A stretch of DNA of 64,000 bases, taken from positions 12,162,001-12,226,000 of the forward strand of contig OZ038530.1 of assembly GCA_964036665.1 (NCBI GenBank), written 5' to 3'. Below, one piece after another: positions 42,245-54,200 of the stretch (position 1 is its first letter; each line of letters begins with the position of its first letter). Below the pieces are notes generated by a model. The model saw only the letters and a list, made by a program, of their open reading frames with translations, made no database searches and had not been told where the DNA came from. Origin of the DNA: Gordius sp. MW1 (lineage: Eukaryota; Nematomorpha; Gordioida; Gordea; Gordiidae). The translations under genes were made by a program, and so were the position numbers.

Positions 42245-45200
42245 CTATGGTTGATTGCATCCAGGGCAAAGTATTGGATTCATAGGACCTTGATTAAATG
42301 CTTGTGCTGATTGATTCATCATAGGTTGATTATAATTTGCATTTGGTAATCCTGCATTTTTATTATTGAAACCTCCATAATTTCCAGCCCCATATGTTCT
42401 TTGTCTAGGTGAGCCCACAAATAACGGTTCCAAGCCATATTTTTGATTGCTCAGTAACCTAAATTATATATTTTTATTTCATTTATCAATTATTGGTACA
42501 ACCTTAAGCATAACTCTGCTATGCCAGATGGTGTCATTGATCTAACTTTAATATGTCTTTTAGCATGCCACTCCCAAATATTTTTACTCATTAATACCCT
42601 GTCTTAAATGCTGAAAATACTTTTTGTCAGCTGCATTTTAAAATATCAGTTTGCGTGCAATTATAATAGTTATTGCTTTTCTTTATGAAATGTAATTAAA
42701 ATTGGTTAAACAATATGCTCGTGTTTAGTAATTTGCCCCTACATTCAAGTTATTAAACAGTTTTTTACATGGTATCTGAGATCAGAAAAGTCCGGCCAGC
42801 TGTCCTTCAGGCGAGCACGGGTGCTATAATAAGATTAGTCAAATTAGGGCTTAATGCTATTTATTATATAATGTATTGATAAGCTTTCGTGTATTAATTT
42901 GTCACTTTTTTATTTGATTGTATTTTATTAATCGTGATTCTGATTGAAAAAGACGAGAAATTATTTTAAATTTTTTTTAAATATAACGAAATCACTGATA
43001 AAAATTTAAAAAATCACCATTTCGCGCCTGGAAGTTTTTAATAATTGTATGGCCGGGCCGACACTCTGAAGGGTTTGGGTTGGCAATATGAAAGCCGATT
43101 TTGGCATAACACTTAAGCAGACATCTAGCCATATTATTTTTAACCTAAGTTAAGCTTTGTAAAATCACCCTTAAAATAGTTGATTAAACATACCAATCAG
43201 CCGTTATAATGAGATCCCTGTATTCCCCTATATTCATGAACCAATCCTTCGTCATGCGCACGCAATCTTGGAGCTGAGCCTTGGGAATTAGGTAAAAACG
43301 CACGCAGGCCATAACTTTAAACACCAACATTTGGGGTTTGGGTTGAGATCTTAACCATTCCACCGCCGCTTGAAAAACTTCCATCTCGTTACGCATGGGA
43401 ACGGAGTCGGCTGATAGCATATTAACAATTTCCGCGTCACCCATTGCTTTGGGTTGTTGCTGTTGAGCTAAATTATATTGCGCTTGTAGTTGTTGAGCTT
43501 GCTGTTGTTGCTGAATTTGTTGTTGTTGTTGAATTTGCTGTTGTTGTTGAATTTGTTGTTGTTGCTGAATTTGCTGTTGTTGTTGAATTTGTTGTTGTTG
43601 CTGTTGAATTTGTTGTTGTTGGGCAAATTGTTGTTGAGCCATCGAGGGTTGAAATGTTTGGGGCTGTTGTGCATTCATAGGCGCAAATGTAGATGGTGAA
43701 TAAGACATAGGCGGGGCCCGTTGTAATTGAGTCATAGGCTGTGAAGGAGGACCTAAACTTTGAAATGTCATCTGTTGTTGCTGTTGGCCTTGCGCAAGCA
43801 TCATATCTTCCGGTCTCATTACGCCTTGAGATTGCATCGGGTACTGGACGTTCGGCATCATATTAGGAATTATACCTCTTCCCTTAAGCATTAGTTTATC
43901 CGAGAATCGCTCTTCTAGCAACTTAACTAAATGAACCATTTTAAAAGTGTCCGCAGCACTGTAAAGAGCCTGAACCATGGCTGTATCTATGTTGGCGTCC
44001 AGATCTTGAATATACATGAATTTAAGTAATTCCTGTACCACGGCAGGTTGTAAGTTTAAAAAGGGGGGCAGGTTAATATTATTGAGTTGGGGTGCTTTGC
44101 GAAACAGATCGGCGAAGTAATAGCTATGACAGCTCAGTACGAACTTGTGGGCCTTGAAATTTTGGCCAGACACCGTAATAGTAAAATCTGCTGATTCTTG
44201 TAGTCTCGTATGCCACAAGTATTTCATGTAGTGCGCCAACGTTGATGCTCTTAAGGAAGGTTGCCACCCCTTTTCAGCGTTGAAGTAATCTTCACCGCCC
44301 CAAGGCATTTGTAGCCCGGTGGTTTGAATAGTAGGTTCTCGGTCTTCTTTTTTAAGCTGTGCCATATCTGTAGGGCCCTGGGGTATAGCTGTTGGAACCG
44401 CTAAGGTTTCGCATAGCTTAGTTATGTGACACATTCCTAATTTTTGAGCCACGTTTTGGAGCGAATCTAACTTTTCAGGGGTTAACGCAAGCTCCGATTT
44501 GTACATAAACTCTAGGACTTCTCGAAAAGCTTCGGGAGTTATACCGAACTCTGGTGGTATGGTAAGTTCGCTGACCGTCTGATTATTTATTATCTTGTCG
44601 CATAAGTAGTCGCTAAAAATTGTACGAAACATTTAGGTCAGTTGCGATGTTGTTTAAAAATTTTATATCATCTTCTCAATATTATAAAAAGTGGAATGTA
44701 AGTTTTTGGCGGAATAAGACAGTAAGCATATTATTATTGTTTCATTTAAGTCTTTTTAATATCTTGCTTACAAGGTGTTATAAATTAAAAATGGTTTTGC
44801 ACATCTATATTTACCTTTTTAGCCGTTTAAAGATAATCAAAAAATGCTGAGAATTTTGTTGCTTAAAGGTTAAAACAAAGAGCTAGGTGATTGCTAAAAC
44901 ATAAGCTTGTTATTTCGAAAATTTTGATATAATAAGCTGTTATAAATGCCAAAATCTTTGTGAATAATAATTTCAGGGTGCTTGAAGCTGTTAAAATATT
45001 TGTTAAGACGAAGCAAATCCCAAATAAAATACGTATTAGGTATTCAAACGATCGATCTATATAAATTTTGCATTAAATTTATGAAATATTAAATACTAGT
45101 TGATGGATATAAGAATATTTTTATAATTAACTTAATTTTTATAAGCCCTTTAAACTCTGCGCAACTTTGAAATTTGTAAATGAAAACACATTGAATTGGT

Positions 45201-45815
45201 AATTTGATAAATGAGAAAATATCTTTCGTATTAACAAGACAGGAATTTTAATATTTAAGTACAGCCCAATTAAAGATAAGGGAGGCGATTGATGCAATTT
45301 GAAAAGTATCGGACATTAAGGTGCCGGGAAAGAGAGGAAGAGGGCTAACTCACGTCACGTGGAAAGAGTAAGTAGACAAAGCTATGAAAACTAAAAAGAT
45401 AAATCAGGACAAGGCCCTTACTTGATCAAGATGGAAATAACTTATTTAAACAAACTCTACGATTGTAGGACCGAATACATGATAAAGATGAAGTTGAGCC
45501 TTATTTAAATATCAAATGGCCTTTTTGAACATTATACAAACCGGGTTAACATAATACTATAACAATCTTTGTAAAATTCTTACATGATACAATTAAATTA
45601 ATTAATTAGAATTTTTGAAACATAATATACCGATTGTAAATAAATTAAAAAATTTATGTTTACCTATGACAGATCAATATAATTCTGTGAGCACCAAAGC
45701 TTTGGTCTCCAACTTTAATACTAATGTCTGGTTGTTTGGCCTTCCCCTCAGCCCATAACATGGCCACATATTTGAGAATTCGGGATAGCCTAGGCGAGGA
45801 CTCATCAAAAGCCAT
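42245..45815 (-). CDS. Double-BTB, Gln-rich, BACK-domain protein
   Basis: Four exons, 45815-45664, 44612-43194, 42598-42503 and 42458-42245, join in phase to 626 residues. A first BTB domain (about residues 10-125) starts in exon 1 with PDISIKVGDQSFGAHRIILI and continues with TPEAFREVLEFMY. A second, clearer one (about 165-285) has ESADFTITVSGQNFKAHKF, SCHSYYFADLF and VVQELLKFMYIQDLDA. A Gln-rich stretch of Q4-5-I units follows, then a BACK-like region with FQAAVEWLRSQP and FKVMACVRFYLIP, and a tail ending NPILCPGCNQP. BTB proteins dimerise and often act as adaptors for cullin-3 ligases or in transcription. The exact family was not recognised. The acceptor at 44613 inside ATTTTTAG is the in-phase one, replacing a false in-frame ATG at 44632. 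Confidence 0.85.
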
Positions 45816-46141
45816 GCTTTTTATTTAATGAATAAGTTTATTCTAAAACATAAAATCAAATAATGGATATAATTTATATGGTTGCGTCATCAAAATCATT
45901 TATGCACATAAACGTAACAAAGCGTGGTTATATACAATACATCTAGATGACTTTAAATAATATACATTAAACGAAAGCGTTCACAAATCATTTTAAATGA
46001 AAGGGCGTATTTAAATAAAATCCAAAATATATGACGAGTAGACAAAACCGAGCACCAATTAAATATTTAATTTAATATAAATGATATTGGAGTGTAGCGA
46101 GTAAGTGGTAATAAGCTTAAAACACTTGCTTTTATATAAGC

Positions 46142-46392
46142 GCGAGCTATGCGAAATTTATACGATTAAGTCAATTAACGCTAGGAAGTGAATTTAATGT
46201 AGTATACCGCGAGCTCTATAAAATAATACGATTAAGATTTTATTAATGTTTAGAAGTGAATTTAATGCAGTATACTGCGAGCTATATGAATTAATACGAT
46301 TAAGTCAATTAACGTTTAAAAGGGAATTCAATGTTGTATATACCGCGAGCTATACGAGATAATCCAATTAAGTCAATTAAAGTTTAAAAATT
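46142..46392. repeat. 67-68 bp tandem repeat upstream of the BTB gene
   Basis: The word GCGAGCT recurs at 46142, 46209, 46277 and 46345, each followed by ACGATTAAG(TCAATTAA) and GAATT(T/C)AATG segments. About 3.7 units are present, with moderate divergence. They start roughly 330 bp upstream of the BTB gene start codon. Whether they regulate that gene is not known. Confidence 0.75.
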
Positions 46393-46431
46393 TTTTGAAG
46401 AAAACCGGTTTTCCCAATTCAATGGAACCCA

Positions 46432-46810
46432 CTGGCTAAGCTCCACTGACGGTAAAATACCCGACGGTGTAACAATCACCCAGTGGGCTCGTGGCCTAAA
46501 CGCCTGTTGGGACTTCACTGCACAAGGATATATTTGCCAAATCTAACGCCTCTCCCGACCTCATCTCTACTGAGAGAAAGAAAGTGGAAAAATACAAATA
46601 CCTCAGCAATATTATTTTTATACCAGTAGTGGCCACGACCCTCGGTAATTTAGGTCCCGAGGGGAGCCAATTCTTCAAACAAATGTCACAATTTATAACC
46701 TCCATCACACACGACCCCAAAGAATTTTTTTACATCAAGCAGAAAATCACCATGGGAATTGTAAAATCGAATACAATCTCAATCCATGGCTCGATGCCAG
46801 CTCATTAATT
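46432..46810 (+). pseudogene. RLE-type LINE 3' fragment
   Basis: The plus strand carries ITQWARGLN-like endonuclease sequence, then PVVATTLGNLGPEGSQFFKQ and a C-terminus reading FFYIKQKITMGIVKSNTISI. These match the ends of the LINEs at 28475 and 32453, nearer the latter. It is 5'-truncated and frameshifted between the endonuclease part and the tail. Confidence 0.7.
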
Positions 46811-46899
46811 TATTATATTTTAGCATATAACATACATAATTATTTGGAAATATACTTCTATCGAAAAAAGAAGAAGTAAATTTAAAGTAATATTCCCCG

Positions 46900-47640
46900 A
46901 GAAATTTACAACCATTAGTTTCTACAAATACTCTTTTGCTTAAAAACGGAGTTGGACCAGTGAACTTGGCGACCAGACTTGGTGATGGTTGGGTTAGGAA
47001 GTGATGAGCTAGGTTGGTAAAAGAAACAATGGTAGTTTGCCTTAAATAAGGTTGGTTTGGTGAGGGCTTGTTTGGTTTGGTGAATTCGGGATTACAGCTT
47101 TAGTCTCGAGGAAAGCTGGTTTTAACCGATCCATCGACCAGTCTTTCCTCCCAATGTAAACTGTGATAAAAATTTAGTGTGCTTTTCGATCTCTTTGAAA
47201 GGTCCTTGGTAGGGAGGAACCAAGGCTTTGAGTAGCCGGTCAGTCCTTATAAAAACGTGGGTGGCTGTAAATGAATTGTTGAAAATTTGATGTTTGATGG
47301 TCTGGAGGGTGTAAATCGAACGTCATCGTGCCGTCGAAGGCGTTGGATGTAATCGGCAGGTTTATGTCGCAATCCGATAGTTGTAAAAATTCTCCTGGGA
47401 ATTGTAACGAAGTGCCGTATACCAACTCAGCGCTAGAACAGGCGAGGTCTTCCTTGACGGCGTTGCGAATCCCTAGGAGTGCAAGGGGAATAAGGTCAGA
47501 CCATTGGGTAATGTCCCCTTTTGTGTTAATCAAATCTTTGAGCTGGCGGTGAAAACGCTCAACCATTCCATTGTTTGTGGACCGATGATAACAGACATAT
47601 AACGTTTTCGATTTTATAGAGCTCATCAGTATGCCATAGT
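46900..47640 (-). mobile_element. Ty3/gypsy-type LTR-element fossil, integrase portion
   Basis: On the minus strand, 47240-47626 encodes an integrase-core end with NGMVERFHRQLKD, WSDLIPLALLGIRN and SSAELVYGTSLQFPGEF, the pattern of Ty3/gypsy integrases. Downstream sequence to about 46900 is GT-rich and likely the end of pol plus flanking element sequence. Gag, protease and reverse transcriptase are absent and no LTR pair was found, so it is an incomplete relic with at least one break. Confidence 0.7.
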
Positions 47641-47754
47641 TGATTTACTAGTGACATTCTAAGCAAAATAGGTATATATAAGGCCAATTTAAATTCAACC
47701 CATTCTTATGGTGGGAGTCACATGCTAAAAAACATAGGGATATATATAGTCAAC

Positions 47755-47860
47755 ATAGTCTCTAATTAATATTGCCTATAATTGGTGCTAATTAGAGTAT
47801 ACTTTTAAGTTAATTGCGGCACTTCCAAATGGGGTTGTTACTTCAAAAGGAAATTTTACA
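47755..47860. repeat. Fragment of the CCTTTCAGGAGTG MITE family
   Basis: It contains TAGTCTCTAATTAATATTGC and TTAATTGCGGCACTTCCAAA in the order seen in the element at 10991, reversed in part. Only one end is recognisable. Confidence 0.45.
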
Positions 47861-48221
47861 TTTTTGCATCCCCCAAAAGCCAATTATAGCTTTCTTTTTT
47901 TCAAAACTTATTGCCTTTATAAGTTGTGAGCAGAATATTGGAAAGAAAAAGGCTTAGTTTCTCTAAAAGTATGTTTTAAAAACTCTCATTGCGATCAAAG
48001 TTATGGTTTATTCTGCTTCGTTTCAAAATTCACTATGAAAAATTGATAAACAAATTTTAAATTTTTTATATCGTCCTCTTGCACCTAATATGTTTTAAAA
48101 AGTGAAGAATCTTAAAAAATAAGAGTCAGGAGACGATGATTAAATAAAAATTATTCACCTCTATCAAAATAAAACTTATGGTTGAATGAAAAGTTGATTT
48201 TATCGATGGTCTCGTTGGATA

Positions 48222-48556
48222 TACAGTCGAAACTTCTTAATCGCAAATCGGATTATCGCGGAAATCTTTTAATCGCGAAGTTAACCGATTTTGTTTTTTT
48301 TAAACGATAATATTAACAAAAACATCGTTTATTGACAAATCGCTTAATAGTACAATATCGGATATTCGCAAACATTTTCGAGTCCTTAAATCAACCAGAT
48401 AATTATATAAAATATCGTTTTATTGCGAAGCGTAAGAAATGAATATTTAATATAATGTACATATACTTTTATTTCCATCGTTTAATCGAGAAATATCGGT
48501 TAATCGCGAAAAAAAATTCAGGCCCAAGGCTTTGCAATTTAACGGTTTTGACCGTA
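48222..48556. mobile_element. Probable pogo/Tigger-like MITE
   Basis: The left end TACAGTCGAAACTTCTTAAT is matched on the right by the complement of TACGGTCAAAACCGTTAAAT, an imperfect inverted repeat beginning with TA. AATCGCGAA-type words recur inside (48240-48290 and near 48485-48515). CAGTCGAA starts and TA targets are typical of pogo-type elements. No transposase. Confidence 0.5.
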
Positions 48557-48984
48557 GTAAGAGGGGAGGGGTTTCGATATTTCTGGTCCCATGGGCACAT
48601 TATAATTTGAAAAAATGAGGTTTAAATATCGCAAAATGAGGCAGTTTGAAGAAAATAATAATTTTAAAAGTGCGCTCGTCATAGAGTAATTGCGGGTTAG
48701 ATCAATTGTATATATTATATTAGACTTTACGTCCTATATAAATGAAAATGTAACAATTATGCTTGGAATATCTGAATCGACAAAAGTTCAATTTATCTAA
48801 CAGCTGCTCTACCTAAAATGTTAGTGTTATATTTAGCTATACTCGCTTTCCACAAATAATAGGTATTAGTTTAAGTTAAATTCAGATTTGTCAGATTTAT
48901 ATAAACTATCTATGCTCTAATATTGACAATCATCACCAGTCACCACTACTTAAATACATTCGCATAATTTATATTGGAAAAGCG

Positions 48985-49180
48985 ATCTCCAGCGTCTCTT
49001 TAGATTTGAAAGAGTACTTTTATATCGGGCAAAAGATCACAATGGAAATCGTTAAATCCAACACAATTTCCATACACGGATCAATGCATCCGCTTAGTTA
49101 TAGCGCGTTTTTATATTTTTTTAGTCGTGTATGTAATTTTTTGTATACCATTTATTAAACATTTAAGATAAAAAAAATTC
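48985..49180 (+). pseudogene. RLE-type LINE 3' end fragment
   Basis: It encodes DLKEYFYIGQKITMEIVKSN then TISIHGSM before the frame ends, then a 3' untranslated part with TATAGCGCGTTTTTATAT and TTTAGTCGTGTATGTAA. It closely matches 33060-33180 and the non-coding piece at 59338 on the minus strand. Only about 200 bp remain. Confidence 0.65.
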
Positions 49181-50850
49181 ATAAATTTAAATCAACAAAG
49201 TTCTAATAGTTTAATATTGATGAAAAGAAATTAAAAATATATAACAATCAAATTATATGCGTAATATGAATTTAATTTTAATATCTATCATTATCATGTA
49301 TTAAATTCTCAACCGAGCCAGAAAAACATCATTTTAACAATAGCACATTTCTCAGAACGGGTGAAAGTAATTGACGAAATTGGATGACAAGAAATCATTT
49401 TAGACTAACATAACAGTTAATAGTTCATGCAAATAATATTTATACAGGGTCTCAATTGCTAAATTCCTAATTTTCAAAAAATATCTTATAATTTTATTAC
49501 ACACAAGGCGGTCATTAATCGCTCTGCGAATACGTAAAATTTTAATAAGAATAAGGGCTCGCGTGTTAAAGTATTGAGATATAATCACAACCGCACGATT
49601 TCTATAACTTTTATCTTACAAAATTTAGATCGGGGACATTGACTGGGCATCTTGAAACAATTTTGACAGCCTTTTATTTATAGATATTTTGCTAAATATA
49701 ATTATCGAATTATCGACATAACACCTGCTCGGTTTATTGTTCAAAGCAACTAAAAAATCTTTACCAAACGCGATCAAATACTTTTATCTTGGACATTCTC
49801 CTAACGATTTTATTTTTTGTCCAAAACATTTGGCATGACAGTAATTTAGGTAAGTAAGATCATTTTCTCCACACACACTCTCTTTATAATATGGGCACAT
49901 GCACTTTAAATGGAATGATTGATAAGAATATTCTAAAAAGATAGTTTAAAATAGATCATTCTGGTTTAATAAATTAACTAAGTTATTAAACTTCTCCCAC
50001 AACATTATAATCAGCCACACAAAGTGTAGATACGTTTACTGCACAAACACACTCTAAAACTTTTAGGACTGATTAAATGGTATGAAGAGCTTTATAATAC
50101 TGTATAAAAATAAAGAATTTTACTTGAAAAGGATAGATAAAGTGCTAAGCAAGTCAATATCAAGGTTCCAAATAGCAGCGCAAGATGGGTATACTTGTCG
50201 TTCAATATCATTGTTTTAATTGCTTTCTAGTAATTTGAAAATTTAAACTGATTGTTACAACAACTAAGGACCACCCATAAATTTATAAACATCGTCATCG
50301 TAGAAAAATCATTTTATATGTTTATTTTGCGGATATGATATTAGCTATATGATCAATTATTTTCTGTTCATTTAAACGACAGGCTATAATACAATGGCGT
50401 AGCTCGGGGAGGGCCAAGACGCCTTCCAGAGCAAAATCCTATTCCTTTCGCCCCCACCCCAATAGAAAATCCTGGATCCTCAGGTTCCACAAACAATTAT
50501 TTAAATTATCTTCATTTAATAAATGACAATATAAAAGTTAAATTTATTAGTTAAAATAAGTAATAACTATAATTAAACTAAGCGCATTTGTTATATCGCT
50601 TTATTATATTTTAAAAAGCAATGAAAAATAACAGGCAATTCGAACATAACTTATTTTTAAAGCCCTTAACTCCAAGCAATCGCTTAAATCAAATATGTAT
50701 AATATATTTTTGAGGATCTAATAAAGACCGTCGTATTAAAACTTTACCAATTGTATCATTTTACAAAAATTAAAATTTTTTCAATATTCTAGTTTAATTT
50801 TGAGCTTTTGAATATGATTTTGTACAAACTCAGTATAAGCCATATAATTT
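49181..50850. other. Gene-free AT-rich stretch
   Basis: No gene was seen. A short fragment near 50392-50485 (AATGGCGTAGCTCGGGG followed by C-rich sequence) resembles the hAT-like MITE style but is too degraded to define. Confidence 0.5.
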
Positions 50851-51042
50851 ATAAAGGGAGACTGGGGCTATTCGTGTCTACCGGCTACATATATCTTCCC
50901 GATTAATTTCCGTTAATTTTTACCCAGTCAAATTTATAAACAGAATGTACATTATAAAGGCGCATTTTAGGCACAAAAGATTATAAAAAAAATATTTAGG
51001 AAAAAATTAGATAGATAATAAGATTTCTAAAGCTCCTTGAAT

Positions 51043-51256
51043 GAATCGGGGTCAAAGTAGCAGAATGATGAAAAAGTAGCAGAAAAATATTTTTTTAGAT
51101 TATGAATATATTAGAATTAAATCTCAAATTGGGAGGGAATTTGATGTGCAAATAACCCTAACCTAAAACGCCAACTTAAAACACTAACCTTAACCCTCCT
51201 GACCAATCTTGATCTGATCAATTTGGCTGCTTTTTTTCTGCTACTTTGACCCGGTG
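51043..51256. repeat. Element with GGGTCAAAGTAGCAGAA inverted ends
   Basis: The inverted pair GGGTCAAAGTAGCAGAA (about 51050) and its complement (about 51237-51253) enclose some 190 bp, with a partial second GTAGCAGAAAA unit on the left. The size and form suggest a MITE, but no target duplication is clear. Confidence 0.45.
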
Positions 51257-51689
51257 CCCTTGTAATGACCAATTTGCCATATAACATTATCTTCCTAAAA
51301 ACACAATTTATTAGTTTGGCACAAAAAGATCTATTCTTTTTTGACTACACTTAAATTACGACAAAAGCCTTTTAAAATAAATTTAAGTAATTACTAGGTA
51401 TAAAATAGCCAACTGAGTCAGATTACAAACTAACAAAATATTAAAGTAACTATTTGAGTATGCTATCAAAAAATTTTTAATTAAACCATATGTCTTGCAT
51501 ATTAATTCTTATCATAATTTAGATTAGATCAAGGAACTTATGAATCAGACATTTAGATTAGAAACTAACAAAATATTCAGGTAACATTTGATACAAACAA
51601 AAAAAATCAAGAATTATTTGGAGAATAAAAACATTATTTTATTATAGATTCCCTTCTGTATGTAAAAAAGCATATTGTTGTTTATAATA

Positions 51690-51800
51690 ATCAGAAGATA
51701 ATACTAACCCCTTTCAGGAGTGCCGCAATTAAATTAAAAGTTTTCTCTAATTAGCGCCATCTATAAGCAATTTTAATTAGAGACTAATTCGAACTTGTTT
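51690..51800. repeat. Truncated CCTTTCAGGAGTG MITE
   Basis: It starts AGATAATACTAACCCCTTTC and continues AGGAGTGCCGCAATTAAATT, as in the element at 10991, with the centre TTTAATTAGAGACTAATT. The right-hand arm is missing. Confidence 0.6.
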
Positions 51801-52084
51801 TGCTAATTCATGTTAAGAGTTTTATTTATTATTGTTATACTTTATACCAACAAATCTTTAGATATTATATCTAAAGAACTAAACTTTATTAAAATGTATT
51901 AATTATAGTTAAATATTTAAAATTAATTTTCTGAATATCAGCCTAAAGTCAATATGTATATAAATCCTTAATTTATTATCTCTAATAAAAATTGTACCAA
52001 ATACAATCATTTATTATCCTTATTAAAAATGATAATTTGAGTTTATGATTAAAATTCGCTTAGGTTATAACCTTTACCAAAATC

Positions 52085-52470
52085 GTAATTTGTGTATAAT
52101 TAACGAGCCGGTCCCTGGTCTATTATTTATTAATTTAGCGGCCTCGGTCAAGGCCCATACTTTTGAATTTTTGTAAGGCCGATCGACTGACCAAGCGACT
52201 CTGTAGGTCTCTAATTTCCCTTACTCATTGTGTAAGTCGAGGAAACGAAGGATGGAAGACCCAGGGGACCATAAAATTGATATGGACTTAAAAAATACGA
52301 GATAAACCGAATTTTAAAAGAATAATAACACAGAGAAATAGTTCACTATTAAGTTTGACAAATGGCTATAGGGGAAAAATTTTTTCAATTGCCGTTGACC
52401 CCTGACCACTTGTGTAAAACAAATTTCGGCCCCAAGGAGTTAGTGAGCATAGCATCTCCCATGTATTGAC
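52085..52470 (+). repeat. Interspersed repeat, partner of 57890-58260
   Basis: Shares blocks with 57890-58260 in inverted orientation: AGGTCTCTAATTT, TTGATATGGACTT, TATTAAGTTTGACAA(A/G)TGGCTAT and TTGACCCCTCC/TGACC. The two copies have diverged noticeably. No coding content, ends not defined. Confidence 0.55.
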
Positions 52471-52552
52471 GTTTGTATCGATTTGATCAATTTTTAAAAT
52501 AAATTTGCGTTTTTAGATTTGCGCGCCCAAATCTCGAATATATGTATTTTAA

Positions 52553-54200
52553 TTAATTGCTATGCAATTTATGGGCTCGTTTTTGGTTGTCCGTCCGTCG
52601 TCCGTCCACCAAGTTATTGGCGCCAGCCTTTTTTAAATTAAATTAATATATTGTTCTTGTTGATACCATTGATAATATGACTTTTTGAGTGTCCGCAGGC
52701 TACTGACCATTGAAAAAAATTACCATTGGCCAAATAAATCGAAATTTTTTGTTCGTTTTTGAATAGGTTAACATTGATAATTACCCTATGCCCTCCACTA
52801 CAAGGGCCTATGCCTCTAATGATATGGGTCCCTGTTAATTAAATTAATATTTTGTTCTTGTTAATACCATTGATAATATGACTTTTTGACCGTCCGCAGG
52901 CTACTGACCATTGAAAAAAATTACCATTGGCCAAATTAATCGAAATTTTTTGTTCGTTTTCGAATAGGTTAACATTGATAATTACCCTATGCCCTCCACT
53001 ACAAGGGCCTATGCCTCTACTGATGTGGGTCCCTGTGCTCCTACAAAAGTTTTAATTGCTATGCAATTTATGGGCTCACTTTCCATTTTCCGAATGTCTT
53101 GTCACGCGCCGAATGTCTTGCACCGAATGTCTTGTCACGTTTTTTTTAACAGTATAGATATTGCTATTATTAATTTAACTAGTTTTTAGGTTCAAATCCC
53201 GGTTAATTTAACCAGTTTTTGGGTTCGAAACCCGGGTTTTTTTTTGACTATTATGATTGTTACTGTTACTACCATTGCTATTATGACTTTTTGGCCGTCC
53301 GCTGGCTCCTGACCGATGGAAAAAATGACCATTGGCCAAAATGTGAATCGAAATTATTTTTTTCGTTTTTTTTGACTATTATGATTGTTCCTGTTCCTAC
53401 CATTGCTATTATGATTTTTTAACCGTCCGCTGGCTGCTGACCAATGGAATAAAATGACCATTGGCCAAAATAAGATTCGAAAATTTTTTTTTCGTTTTTT
53501 TGACTATTATGAATTTATATCCACTTTTACCGTGTCCTGGCTGCTGACCAATGGAAAAAAATGACCATTGGCCAAAATGTGATTCGAAATTTTTTTTTTT
53601 TTTACTCTTATGAATTTATATCCATTTTTACCGTGTGCTGGCTGCTGACCAATGGAAAAAAATGACCATTGGCCAAAGTGAGCATCAAATTTTTTTTCCC
53701 GTTTTTTTGGCTATCATTGACTTATAGAATATCTGTTGGTACTGACCAATGGAGTAAAAATGACCATTCGCCAAATTTTTGATTTTTTTAATTAAAAATT
53801 GTTCAAATTCAACAAAAACTTCTCCCACAATTCTGCAAATTCTTAACATTGTGATGTTTTATAATATAATGTTTGTTAGACCCATAATCACTAAAGGCCG
53901 TAAAAACTAATGTAATACGCAACTAGATGCAAACACTAAATCTAACCCTAACCCTTGCCTATATTACATTTTGCCTATATTACATTTTGCCTATAAATGG
54001 AAAATTTGTATAAATAATTAATTAAGCATTAGGCATTTAATACCCCCCTATAGGCATTCTCGCCCCTTCCCACCTTTCTCGCCCATAAATTGCATAGCAA
54101 ATATGATACATTTATACGAAGTAAAGATGAGTCGTCCCCCCTTCCCTTCCCCCCTTCCCTTCTCCTATCCCCCTTCCCACGAGGGCCGAAGGCCCGAGTT
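52553..54200 (+). mobile_element. Helitron-like (HINE/DINE-like) element C, with duplicated 5' part
   Basis: Begins AATTGCTATGCAATTTATGG (52555) followed by GTCCGTCCGTCGTCCGTCC. Two roughly 202-bp direct units follow (52641-53040), then a second copy of the 5' motif at 53053, then five shrinking units around TGACCAATGGAAAAAAATGA and CCATTGGCCAAA (53280-53780). The inverted start motif GCCCATAAATTGCATAGCAA lies at 54087, and a perfect hairpin GGGCCGAAGGCCC near 54183-54195. It shows two 5' ends for one 3' end, as in tandem Helitron-type arrangements. No protein is encoded. Confidence 0.6.

Noticed and set aside
43444-43699. Leucine- and valine-rich frames on the plus strand
   Set aside because: They are antisense shadows of the Gln-rich coding stretch of the BTB gene.
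44613-44632. ATG at 44632 as the start of the BTB gene
   Set aside because: It gives half a BTB domain. Exon 1 at 45815-45664 supplies the missing half and joins in phase at the ATTTTTAG acceptor at 44613.
53180-53235. Two tRNA genes suggested by GGTTCAAATCC and GGTTCGAAACC
   Set aside because: B-box words only; no cloverleaf could be drawn around them. They are mentioned as part of the Helitron-like element.
53935-53995. Telomere-like CTAACCC words
   Set aside because: Only two or three units followed by a TTGCCTATATTACATT repeat; far too few for a telomeric array.
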